Assembly: GCF_900106995.1 (NCBI RefSeq)
Contig: NZ_FNOK01000002.1
Location: 62,001 to 126,000 of the forward strand
Length of the DNA stretch: 64,000 nucleotides
Direction of reading: 5' to 3'
Source of the DNA: Saccharopolyspora shandongensis
GTDB taxonomy: Bacteria > Actinomycetota > Actinomycetes > Mycobacteriales > Pseudonocardiaceae
Of this stretch, positions 50,403 to 58,429 are shown piece by piece; positions within the stretch are counted from its first letter, which is position 1, and each line of letters starts with the position of its first letter. The translations under genes and the position numbers were made by a program. The notes under the pieces were generated by a model. The model made no database searches, was not told the DNA's origin, and was given only the letters and a program-made list of their open reading frames with translations.

Positions 50403-50620
50403 AAAACCTGTTCCCGAACTCGTTTTGCACAGCGGTGCGGGTAGCGGAATCTCAGGGGCCTTCTCGACTCCGGGATCCCCGACACGCGTATGACCAATAC
50501 GTCGTGTCGGGGCCGTCCTCGCGAGAAGACCCCTGAGAACCCGCGGCGGTGCAAGCGGCGTTGGTGGGCTAAGCGGCTGCGCCGCCGCAAAAGGCAAAAC
50601 CCGCCCTACCGCACCCCACC
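50403..50620 (+). repeat. Structured ~200-bp dispersed repeat, copy A
   Basis: Starts directly behind the stop of the 48999 gene. Long stem TCTCAGGGGCCTTCTCG (50451-50467) with CGAGAAGACCCCTGAGA (50522-50538) and one C-A mismatch. Apical hairpin CCCCGACACG ... CGTGTCGGGG (50477-50486/50503-50512) with GTAT-GACCA-ATAC at the tip. 3' hairpin GCGGCTGCGCCGC. Pairing is kept relative to copies B and C although the bases differ. Confidence 0.88.
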
Positions 50621-50674
50621 ACATCCAAAACAGCTGCTACAGCTGCCTAAAGGACTCACGGCCTCCGCGCCGGG

Positions 50675-53600
50675 TCAGGCTTCGTAGTCGGTGGTGGTGA
50701 GGAGGCCTTCGAGGGCCGCCCGGGAGACATCCGGGCCGAACTGGGCCGCGATGCCCTTCTTGCCCGCCTCCGACATCCGCTGCCAGGCGTCGTCGTCGGT
50801 GAGCAACCGGACCGCCGCCTCCGCGAGCCCCGCCGCGTCGTCGGCGACCAGCACGTCCTGGCCGTTCGTCAGGTGCATGCCCTCGGTCGCCACCGACGTG
50901 CCGACCACCGGCACCCCGAGGCTGAGGCTCTCGCCGACCTTGCCCTTGACGCCGGCGCCGAACCGCAGCGGCGCGAGGGTCACGCGGCTCGCCGCGTACT
51001 GCGGCTCCAGCTCCGCGACCCAGCCGTGCACCTGCACGCCACGCCCGGCCAGCTCGCGAACCTCGTCGGTCGGGTTGCTGCCGACGACGTGCAGCACCGC
51101 GTCCGGGCACTTCTCCCGCACCAGCGGCATGATCTCGCGCGCCGCCCAGCGCACCGCGTCGACGTTCGGCGGGTGGTCGAAGCTGCCGACGAACAGCAGG
51201 TCCTTGCGTCCCGCCGGCTTCGCCGGGCTCCAGTCGACCTCGTGCACGTTGGACAGCACCCGCACGTCGGCGTCCGGCACCAGCTCGCGCAGCAGCGCCT
51301 GCTCCGCCTCGGACACCACCAGCGTGACGTCGCAGGCGCGGGTCAGCCCGAGCTCCATCTGCCGCGACGCGAACGCCTTGCGCCGCAACGCTTCCGCCCG
51401 CGCCGCATCGCCCTGCTGCTCGGCGACCTCGGCCTGCCGCTCCAGCCGGAGGAAGTGCACGTCGACGGTGTCGTAGGCGATCGCGGCCTGCGGCGCGCAG
51501 GTGCGCAGCTCCTCGACGAGGCTCCACGCGACCTGCGGGCGGGACAGCAGGGCCAGCGAGATCTCCGAGCCCGCCTCGTGCAGGAAAGCCTGCTGCAGTT
51601 GGGGTTCCGGCAGCACCGTGACGCCGAGCTGCTGCAGCTGCGTGGTGTAGGGCTCCAGGCGCGCGTGGTTGCCGGGGAAGAACACCACCCGGCAGCCGAG
51701 CTGGACGAACTGCTCCAGCACCCGGCGGATCCGCACCGAGCCGGAGTCGAAGTCCGGGCGCGGCACCTGGTGGTCCTTGACCAGCACGATCGGCCCGTGG
51801 TGGCCGCGGGTGCCGCGTTGCCGGGCGAGCCAGAGGTTGCGCGGCGAGGCTTCCGGCAGGTGTTCGGCGGCGAGCGTCTCGGCCCACTTCTCCACGAACA
51901 CCTTGCGGTTGAGCTCCTGGTGCCTCTTCACGCCGGTGTTCAGGTCGGTGCCGTTGGACACGCCCTCGTGGTGCACGACGATGGCCTTCGGCTGCACCAC
52001 GGTGCGGTAGCCGGCCGCGCGCACCGCGAACGCCAGGTCGGTGTCCTCGTAGTAGGCGGGCGCGTACCGGGTGTCGAAGCCGCCGACCTGCCGGAACACG
52101 TCGGTGCGGACCAGGATCGCCGCGCCGGAGCAGTAGTCGACGTCGCGCACGACATCGAACTCGGCGCCGCCGTTGGCGGTGTTGCGGCCGTAGTTCCAGC
52201 CGTTGCCGTCGGCCCACACGATGCCGCCGCACTCCTGCAGCCGGCCGTCCGGGTAGACGAGCTTGGCCCCGACCAGCCCGATGCGCTCGTCACCGCGGAT
52301 GGTGTCCATCAGGATGTCCAGCCAGGACTCGGTGACCTCGGCGTCGTTGTTCAGGAAGAACAGGTACTCGCCGCGCGCGTGCTCGGCGCCGAGGTTGCAG
52401 GCGCCGATGAATCCGAGGTTGCGCTCGGCGCGCACCAGCCGGACGCCCTCGCAGGCGGCGAGCTTCTCGGCGCTGTCGTCCGGCGAGGCGTCGTCGACGA
52501 CGATCACCTCGAACGGCACGGACACCAGGTGCCCGCCGAGGAACCGCAGGCACTGCCGGGTGTAGGGCCACTTGCCGTGCACCGGCACGATCACGCTGAC
52601 CAGCGGTTTGTCGCTGTGCGGCACCGGCAGCGGCCCGGTCTCGACGGCCTCGTCGACCTGCGGCACGCCGGGCTTGCGGCCGAGCGCGATCTCGTACGCA
52701 TCGCGCCGAGCGGTGCCGCGCGGCGCCACGCGCTCGATGACCTTCCGGTACTTCGTCACCGCGCGCTGCACCAGCGCGGAGTTCTGCGCCGCGAGCTCCG
52801 CGTTCGCGGCACCGAGTTCCGCCGCTTGCCGCTCGGCGTCCGCTGCGCGTCCTTCGAGCCGCGCGACGGTCTCGCGCAGCCACTCGATGCGCGCCGAGTC
52901 GCGCTCCGCGCTCTGCTGGGTCTCCTGCAGCTCGCCGCCGATGCGGTCCAGCTCGGCTCGCAGCTGCGCCTGCTCGCGGACGCCCTGGTCGGCGCGCTGT
53001 TCTTCCTTCTTCCGCAGCTCTTCGAGCCGCGTTATCGAGTTCTTGAGCTCCTCGGCCTCGGCGCGGTTGCGCTGGTAGAGCTCGTTGAGCTTGGCGACGT
53101 CCGCGACCGCCACGTCGCGTTGTTCGATGATCGGCGCGACGTCGCCACCGCGGCGGATGAGGGTGAGGTCGGCGTCGGTCAGCAGCGCCGCGGCGGGCAG
53201 TTTCGGCAGGTGCTTGTCGGAGGCGATGCCGAGCAGGTAGGTGTGCGGCACGCCCTGCCGGACCGACCACTCGCCGTCGCGACCCTGGATGGTCTGCAGC
53301 CGGACGCCTTCGATCGCGGTGTCCGGGTCGCCGTGGTCGGCGGGGGTGAGCAGCGATCCGACGGTGACGTTCTGCTTCAGCACCGCCACGTGCCGGAACG
53401 CGCCCTCCAGCAGCTTCTCGTACTGGTCCGCGGTGAGTTCCTTGACGTGGTACGGGTTTTCGTTGCCGTGCTCGTGCGAGTAGACCGCCGTGTCCGGGGT
53501 GCTGCTCAGGAACAGTCCACCTTGGACGAGCCGGGACCGGACCAGGCCCAGCACCGCGTCGTGGTCCTCGACGTGCTCGATCGCCTCGAAGCAGACGATC

Positions 53601-53917
53601 ACGTCGAAGGGCTTGGCGTCGGCGAGCAGCTCGGGATCGGTGATCGAGCCGACCTGGAAGCTGACGTCGCGGCCGCCGTAGTTGTGCCGGGCGTGCTCGA
53701 CCGTCTCCGGGTCGATGTCCACGCCGACCACCTCGGCGCCTTCGGCGGCCAGCATCGCCGCGCCGTAGCCCTCGCCGCAGGCGAGGTCGAGCACCCGCTT
53801 GCCGCGCACGAAGCGGGCCGCGAGGGCGTAGCGGTGGTAGTGCTCGTAGATGACTTGGACGTCATCGGTCCACGGCACGCAGCGCTCGCCGGTCCAGTCG
53901 ATCAACCGCTTGTCCAT
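50675..53917 (-). CDS. Fused SAM methyltransferase - GT2 - GT4 glycosyltransferase
   Basis: 1080 residues from ATG 53917 (AAGGGA upstream; GTG 53947 lacks a site). Four parts are seen: (1) class I methyltransferase at ~1-210 (VLDLACGEGYGAAMLAAEGA, EVVGVDIDPETVEHARHNYG); (2) a coiled coil at ~280-400; (3) family-2 glycosyltransferase at ~440-700 (KPLVSVIVPVHGKWPYTRQC, VVDDASPDD, FLNNDAEVTESWLDILMD, YYEDTDLAFAVRAAGYRTVV); (4) family-4-type glycosyltransferase at ~720-1070 (DLLFVGSFDHPPNVDAVRWA, VHGWVAELEPQYAASRVTLA, PLRFGAGVKGKVGESLSLGV). It probably builds a cell-surface polysaccharide or glycoprotein chain. It is not next to other sugar genes except the acyltransferase. Confidence 0.9.
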   Translation of the reverse strand: MDKRLIDWTGERCVPWTDDVQVIYEHYHRYALAARFVRGKRVLDLACGEGYGAAMLAAEGAEVVGVDIDPETVEHARHNYGGRDVSFQVGSITDPELLADAKPFDVIVCFEAIEHVEDHDAVLGLVRSRLVQGGLFLSSTPDTAVYSHEHGNENPYHVKELTADQYEKLLEGAFRHVAVLKQNVTVGSLLTPADHGDPDTAIEGVRLQTIQGRDGEWSVRQGVPHTYLLGIASDKHLPKLPAAALLTDADLTLIRRGGDVAPIIEQRDVAVADVAKLNELYQRNRAEAEELKNSITRLEELRKKEEQRADQGVREQAQLRAELDRIGGELQETQQSAERDSARIEWLRETVARLEGRAADAERQAAELGAANAELAAQNSALVQRAVTKYRKVIERVAPRGTARRDAYEIALGRKPGVPQVDEAVETGPLPVPHSDKPLVSVIVPVHGKWPYTRQCLRFLGGHLVSVPFEVIVVDDASPDDSAEKLAACEGVRLVRAERNLGFIGACNLGAEHARGEYLFFLNNDAEVTESWLDILMDTIRGDERIGLVGAKLVYPDGRLQECGGIVWADGNGWNYGRNTANGGAEFDVVRDVDYCSGAAILVRTDVFRQVGGFDTRYAPAYYEDTDLAFAVRAAGYRTVVQPKAIVVHHEGVSNGTDLNTGVKRHQELNRKVFVEKWAETLAAEHLPEASPRNLWLARQRGTRGHHGPIVLVKDHQVPRPDFDSGSVRIRRVLEQFVQLGCRVVFFPGNHARLEPYTTQLQQLGVTVLPEPQLQQAFLHEAGSEISLALLSRPQVAWSLVEELRTCAPQAAIAYDTVDVHFLRLERQAEVAEQQGDAARAEALRRKAFASRQMELGLTRACDVTLVVSEAEQALLRELVPDADVRVLSNVHEVDWSPAKPAGRKDLLFVGSFDHPPNVDAVRWAAREIMPLVREKCPDAVLHVVGSNPTDEVRELAGRGVQVHGWVAELEPQYAASRVTLAPLRFGAGVKGKVGESLSLGVPVVGTSVATEGMHLTNGQDVLVADDAAGLAEAAVRLLTDDDAWQRMSEAGKKGIAAQFGPDVSRAALEGLLTTTDYEA

Positions 53918-54007
53918 CCGGTCCCTTACGACGTGATTGAGTCCCACAGCAGGCTAGCGCCCCGATCGGGTAACTCGTCGCCGGTTCGGTCATTGCGGTG
54001 CATCCGG

Positions 54008-54025
54008 CAGTTTCAATTGAAACTG
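54008..54025. repeat. 18-bp palindrome CAGTTTCAATTGAAACTG, copy 2
   Basis: Perfect copy in the divergent gap before the glycosyltransferase start. A half-site ATTGAAACTG lies at 54299-54308. Confidence 0.85.
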
Positions 54026-54045
54026 GGCACCTGCGTGCGGTTTAG

Positions 54046-54238
54046 ATTGAGGTTTTTCCAACCTCAGTTTGCGTGGCGGTGCGGGTAGCGGAACCTCAGA
54101 GGCTCCCTGGTCTGTGGATGCCCCTCCTGATGTATGTCCAATACACGGCGTCAGGGCCGTCCTCGACGAGGGAACCTCTGTGAACCCGCGGCGGTGCAAG
54201 TGTCGTAGGTGGGCTATGCGCCTGCGGCGCATACGACA
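54046..54238 (+). repeat. Structured ~200-bp dispersed repeat, copy B
   Basis: 5' hairpin GAGGTT/AACCTC, long stem with the same C-A mismatch as copies A and C, apical GTAT-GTCCA-ATAC hairpin, and 3' stem GTGTCGTA/TACGACAC enclosing ATGCGCC-TGC-GGCGCAT. It is the only copy not directly behind a stop codon; it lies in a divergent gap. Confidence 0.88.
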
Positions 54239-54379
54239 CCCCATCGACGTGCACCTTTGCGACCCGCGACTGCGGGCCGACCAGGTTGAAAAAGACTCAT
54301 TGAAACTGCGGGCCGGAAGATGAAAAGCCTCTCATCTTGTCTTCATGCTCGGCTCCCGGCCGGCGGCGAGAGTGGTGCC

Positions 54380-54628
54380 ATGAGGTCGGTTCCGAAGGCG
54401 GTTCTGCTGATCGCGGCGCTGGCGCTGCCGATCGCCGCCGTGCTGGTGAGCTTCGCGCTCACCGACGGGCCGCGCACCCCTCAGGTGCCGGCCACCGTGC
54501 AGGTCGGCAGCGCACCGGGCCCCGAACCCAGTCAGCTGGGGCCACCGGCCTCGACCGTCGTGCCCACCGAGCTCCCGCCGCCGGCCCCCGACGACGATGA
54601 CGACGATGACGAACACGACGACGACTGA
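54380..54628 (+). CDS. Small membrane protein with Asp-rich tail, 82 residues
   Basis: Signal-anchor helix MRSVPKAVLLIAALALPIAA VLVSFALTD, then a short Pro/Ser-rich linker and a C-terminal run of aspartates with one His. ATG at 54380. It overlaps the start of the sensor kinase by about 30 bases, so it may be a small accessory sensor, perhaps cation-binding through its acidic tail (inference). Not recognised. Confidence 0.65.
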   Translation: MRSVPKAVLLIAALALPIAAVLVSFALTDGPRTPQVPATVQVGSAPGPEPSQLGPPASTVVPTELPPPAPDDDDDDDEHDDD

Positions 54629-56096
54629 GCCCGCCGCGACCAGGTCGTTCGCCAAGCTCCCGGGCCGTCGCGGCACCCGCATCCCGGCTCGCGCGCAGAT
54701 CATGGGCTGGCTGCTGCTGGTGCTGGTCGTGGTGCTGCTGGCGGTGATCCTGATCGTCCACTCCTTCCTGTACAACGACGCGAACGACCAGGTCACCGCG
54801 TCGATGGAGCAGGAGGCGCACGAGTTCGTCACGTTCGCCGAGCGGGGCCGCGACCCCGTCACCGGGCAGCTGTTCACCGCGCCGGAGCAGCTGTTCAACT
54901 CCTACCTGTCTCGCCAGTACCCGGACCGCGACGAGGCCCTGATCGGGGTGTGGGAGACGCCGACCGGCCTGCGGCCGCTGTCCCAGGAGCAGGACGACGA
55001 GATCGACCGGTTCGCCAAGGACCAGGCGTTGCTGCACCAGATCGTGGCCGACCCGAACAACTACGGCTGGCTCGACACACCCGCCGGGCAGATGCAGTGG
55101 CTCAAGGTGCGGACCGAGTCCGAGCAGGGCGGCCGGGCCTGGTTCGTGGTCGAGCGCTACACCGCGGCGGCGATGGCCGACGCGGACCGGACCGTGCAGC
55201 TGCTGCTGCTGGTCAGCGGCCTCGGCGTGGTGATCGCGGCGCTGTCGTCGTGGGTGGTGGCCGGGCTGATCCTGGCGCCGGTGCGGGCCGTGCGGCAGGC
55301 CGCGGCCGAGATCAGCGAGCACGACCTGACCAGGCGCATCCCGGTCGAGGGCCGGGATGACATCGCCGCGCTGGCCGACCAGTTCAACGCGATGCTCGAC
55401 CGGCTGGAGGGCGCCTTCCGGATCCAGCGCCAGTTCGTCGACGACGCCGGGCACGAGCTGCGGACGCCGATCACGATCGTGCGCGGCAACCTGGAGCTGC
55501 TCGGCGACGACCCGGCGGAGCGCGAAGAAGTGGTGCGGCTGTGCACCGACGAGCTGGACCGGATGACCCGCATCGTCAACGACCTGCTGATGCTGGCCAA
55601 GGCCGACCGGCCCGACTTCGTCACCCCGGCGCCGGTCTCGCTCGCCGAGCTGACCAGCGACATCGAGGCGAAGGTGCGTTCGCTGGCGGACCGCCGCTGG
55701 GTGCTCGACGACATCGGCGAGGGCGAGGCGCTGGTCGACGAGCAGCGGATCACCCAGGCGATGGTGCAGCTGGCGCAGAACGCGGTGCAGCACACCGAGC
55801 CGGGTTCGGAGATCCGCATCGGCTCCTCCCTCGCCGACGGCGCGGCGCGGCTGTGGGTGACCGACCACGGCCCGGGCATCGAGCCAGCCGAGGTGTCGAA
55901 GATCTTCGACCGCTTCACCCACGGCAGCAGCCACGGCAAGGGCGGCGCCGGGCTCGGGCTGGCGATCGTCAAGGCCATCGCGGACGCGCACCACGGGCGG
56001 GTGCGGGTCGTGTCCCGGCCCGGCGAAGGCGCCACCTTCGCCCTGGAACTGCCCGCCGCCCCACCCCACAACGCGACCGAGGAGACCCCCGCATGA
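54597..56096 (+). CDS. Sensor histidine kinase (HAMP type)
   Basis: 499 residues. Membrane helix at ~38-58 (GWLLLVLVVVLLAVILIVHS), extracytoplasmic sensor domain (~60-195), second helix ~200-225, HAMP domain (ILAPVRAVRQAAAEISEHDL), phospho-His in QFVDDAGHELRTPITIVRGN, N-box MVQLAQNAVQHTEPGSE, G1 VTDHGPGIEPAEVSKIFDRF, G2 GGAGLGLAIVKAIADAH. The start is uncertain: ATG 54597 or 54606, both inside the end of the small acidic protein gene. The response regulator follows with an ATGA overlap. Confidence 0.93.
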   Translation: MTTMTNTTTTEPAATRSFAKLPGRRGTRIPARAQIMGWLLLVLVVVLLAVILIVHSFLYNDANDQVTASMEQEAHEFVTFAERGRDPVTGQLFTAPEQLFNSYLSRQYPDRDEALIGVWETPTGLRPLSQEQDDEIDRFAKDQALLHQIVADPNNYGWLDTPAGQMQWLKVRTESEQGGRAWFVVERYTAAAMADADRTVQLLLLVSGLGVVIAALSSWVVAGLILAPVRAVRQAAAEISEHDLTRRIPVEGRDDIAALADQFNAMLDRLEGAFRIQRQFVDDAGHELRTPITIVRGNLELLGDDPAEREEVVRLCTDELDRMTRIVNDLLMLAKADRPDFVTPAPVSLAELTSDIEAKVRSLADRRWVLDDIGEGEALVDEQRITQAMVQLAQNAVQHTEPGSEIRIGSSLADGAARLWVTDHGPGIEPAEVSKIFDRFTHGSSHGKGGAGLGLAIVKAIADAHHGRVRVVSRPGEGATFALELPAAPPHNATEETPA

Positions 56097-56755
56097 GCAA
56101 GATCCTGATCGCCGAGGACGAGGCGCGGATCGCGGCGTTCATCGAGAAGGGATTGCGGGCCAACGGCTTCACCACCACCGTCGTCGGCGACGGCGACGCC
56201 GCCCAGGACTACCTGCTGACCGGCGACTTCGACCTGGTGGTGCTCGATCTGGGGCTGCCCGGCAAGGACGGCTTCTCGGTGCTGCGGGCGGTGCGGGCCC
56301 AGCACGTGACCGTGCCGGTGATCATCCTGACCGCGCGGGACGGCGTGCACGACACGGTCGCCGGGCTGGAGGGCGGCGCGGACGACTATATGACCAAGCC
56401 GTTCCGGTTCGAGGAGCTGCTGGCGCGGGTGCGGCTGCGGCTGCGGCCGGTCGACCGGGTCCCGGAGATCACGGTGCTGCGCGACGGCGAGCTCTCGCTG
56501 GACCTGCGCACGCGGCGCGCGCAGGTGCCGGAGGGCACGGTCGACCTGACGGCGCGCGAGTTCGCGATGCTGGAGCTGTTCCTGCGGCACTCCGGGCAGG
56601 TGCTCTCCCGCGAGCAGATCCTGTCGCACGTGTGGGGCTACGACTTCGATCCGGGCTCCAACGTCGTGGACGTCTACGTACGCGCGCTGCGCCGCAAGAT
56701 CGGCACCACGCGGATCAGCACCGTCCGAGGCATGGGCTACCGGTTGGGCGCCTGA
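56093..56755 (+). CDS. OmpR-type response regulator
   Basis: 220 residues. Receiver at ~1-115 (KILIAEDEARIAAFIEKGLR, phospho-Asp in LVVLDLGLPGKDGFSVLRAV, Lys in DDYMTKPFRFEELLARVRLR). Winged-helix DNA-binding domain at ~130-218 (VDLTAREFAMLELFLRHSGQ, VLSREQILSHVWGYDFDPGS, VYVRALRRKIGTTRISTVRG). Translationally coupled to the kinase. A structured repeat follows the stop without a gap. Signal and targets unknown. Confidence 0.95.
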   Translation: MSKILIAEDEARIAAFIEKGLRANGFTTTVVGDGDAAQDYLLTGDFDLVVLDLGLPGKDGFSVLRAVRAQHVTVPVIILTARDGVHDTVAGLEGGADDYMTKPFRFEELLARVRLRLRPVDRVPEITVLRDGELSLDLRTRRAQVPEGTVDLTAREFAMLELFLRHSGQVLSREQILSHVWGYDFDPGSNVVDVYVRALRRKIGTTRISTVRGMGYRLGA

Positions 56756-56936
56756 AAACCTGTTTCCAGGCTCGTTTTGCGTGGCGGTGCGGGTGGTGGC
56801 CCCCTGCGGGAGTTGCTGTCGCCTTCTCGCTGCGGGATCCCCGGCCTCATGAATGACCAATTCACCACGTCGGGGCTGTCCTCGCGAGAAGACCCCTGCG
56901 CCGCTTCAAGAACAACAACCCGCCCTACCGCACTCC
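56756..56936 (+). repeat. Structured ~200-bp dispersed repeat, copy D (degenerate)
   Basis: Begins at the regulator's stop codon. 5' part CCTG-TTTC-CAGG; long stem shortened to ~8 bp (CTTCTCGC/GCGAGAAG) beside a C-A mismatch; apical hairpin CCCCG ... CGGGG with GAAT-GACCA-ATTC. The 3' hairpin is mostly lost. Its 3' end matches copy A (CCCGCCCTACCGCAC). Confidence 0.75.
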
Positions 56937-56986
56937 TAGGATCCGCAGTCGCCCTCGGCGACCGGGCCCCTGCCCGGCAGCTCCGG

Positions 56987-58105
56987 TCATGGCGCGTAGC
57001 GGAGGATCGCCGCGGTCGCGCCGCCGCCCGGGATGTCCTCGCGGCGCACCGCCATGACCCGGCCGCCGGTGAGCCAGACTCGGCGGGCGATCTCGTCCAC
57101 CACGCCGTAGGACACCGCGTCGTCGGCCTGCTCGAACGTCACCGCGCCCGCCTCGTCGATGAAGCCCGGGACCGCGTTGTCGATGTCCACGAACACCGTG
57201 TCGACCGCGCCCATCGTCGCGTGCCGGGCCACGTCCGCGATGTCCGTGACCGCCCGGCCCTGGCCGGTGCGCAGCTCGTGCAGCTCGCGCAGCTCGCGCA
57301 GCCGGTCGGCGTGCAGGTCGTCGAGGACCTCGCGCGCCGCCGACGCCAGCTCGCGGTCGCTGCTCTCCTCCGGGTTGCCGGTCAGGCCGACGTCGGCGAG
57401 CTCCGAGGCGGTGCTGACCGACCGGAAGATGCTCGCCAGCGGCTCGGTCGCCGCCAGGACCAGCGGCACGTCGCCGCGCAGGACCGGCCGCAGCGCCCGG
57501 TCGACCTGGCGGGAGAACTGGCCCATCCGGAGCTTCGGGCCCTCGCCGCCCTGGAACCGGCGGCGCGGCAGGCGGTCGGTGACCGACTCCTTGCCCACCG
57601 AACTCTCCACGTCCGCGGGCATCCCCGGCACGTCGACGACGACCGGGTCCATCTCGGGCACGACCTCCAGCAGCCGCACCGAGTTCTGCGCGAGCGCCAG
57701 CAGCAGCGCGGTCTGCGGGAAGGTGATCGAGCGCAGCAGCGGCTTGAGGTGGAACCGGTCGGACACCTCGACCACCGCGTTCAGGCGGTTGGGCAGCCGG
57801 AAGGTGGTCAGCGAGGTCGGCGTGGCGAACAGCGCGAGGCTGCGGGCCTGGAAGCGCCAGAACTCCTCGTCCTCGGCCAGGTCGGCCAGCTGCCCGGTGA
57901 TGCCGGCCAGGTCCTCCTTCGCGGCACCCGCCCGGCGGAGCTGGTCGGTCGCCTGCCCGGCGAGGTTCTTCAGCTCGATGCGCTCGGCGTCGCCGCCGGA
58001 GGCCGGGCTGGTCGGCAGGTACAGCGAGACGCTGATCGGTTCGCGCGCGGTCAGCAGCGCGTCGACCTGCGCCCGCGTCGGAATGTCGGTGTGCAGGATC
58101 GCCAT
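56987..58105 (-). CDS. baeRF-family (bacterial archaeo-eukaryotic release-factor-like) protein
   Basis: 372 residues with the three-domain layout of bacterial eRF1-like proteins: N-terminal domain with SLYLPTSPASGGDAERIELK, middle domain RPVLRGDVPLVLAATEPLAS, and C-terminal ATMGAVDTVFVDIDNAVPGF ... VVDEIARRVWLTGGRVMAVR. Predicted to act on peptidyl-tRNA or stalled ribosomes; evidence is family level only. ATG at 58105 follows GGGAGG. Single gene, converging with the two-component operon. Confidence 0.8.
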   Translation of the reverse strand: MAILHTDIPTRAQVDALLTAREPISVSLYLPTSPASGGDAERIELKNLAGQATDQLRRAGAAKEDLAGITGQLADLAEDEEFWRFQARSLALFATPTSLTTFRLPNRLNAVVEVSDRFHLKPLLRSITFPQTALLLALAQNSVRLLEVVPEMDPVVVDVPGMPADVESSVGKESVTDRLPRRRFQGGEGPKLRMGQFSRQVDRALRPVLRGDVPLVLAATEPLASIFRSVSTASELADVGLTGNPEESSDRELASAAREVLDDLHADRLRELRELHELRTGQGRAVTDIADVARHATMGAVDTVFVDIDNAVPGFIDEAGAVTFEQADDAVSYGVVDEIARRVWLTGGRVMAVRREDIPGGGATAAILRYAP

Positions 58106-58234
58106 CGGTGGCCTCCCCGGGCGGAACGTCCGGCACCAGCGACGCTACCGAGGTACCGGCGAGTCGGCAGGGCGACGGAGCTCACCCGGCTTCACCCGTT
58201 CCAACGGGCCCGGACCTGCGGTTAAGGTGGGCGC

Positions 58235-58279
58235 GTGAACTCGCACTGGCACCGCGTTCTGCCGCCCCCGTCCCGCTGA
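58235..58279 (+). CDS. Possible leaderless 14-codon leader peptide
   Basis: MNSHWHRVLPPPSR then TGA. The GTG at 58235 lies seven bases after a TAAGGT box with no ribosome site, as for leaderless mRNAs. It is followed by two 18-bp palindromes and then the EamA gene 150 bases later. It could be a regulatory leader for that transporter, or chance. Confidence 0.3.
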   Translation: MNSHWHRVLPPPSR

Positions 58280-58310
58280 CGGGCGGCGAACCTCCCACAC
58301 CCCGAAGGCG

Positions 58311-58328
58311 CAGTTTCAATTGAAACTG
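58311..58328. repeat. 18-bp palindrome CAGTTTCAATTGAAACTG, copy 3
   Basis: Perfect copy, paired with copy 4 at 58342-58359; centres are 31 bp apart, near three helical turns. Upstream of the EamA gene. Confidence 0.85.
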
Positions 58329-58341
58329 ACGGACCTCGTGG

Positions 58342-58359
58342 CAGTTTCAATTGAAACTG
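58342..58359. repeat. 18-bp palindrome CAGTTTCAATTGAAACTG, copy 4
   Basis: Second of a tandem pair, about 70 bases before the EamA start. The spacing favours cooperative binding by a dimeric regulator (inference). Confidence 0.85.
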
Positions 58360-58429
58360 CACGCACCCACCGGGGTTGACGCGCGCCCGTTCGACGAGTC
58401 CTGACGGTTCTCGAACGGAAGAGTTCACC

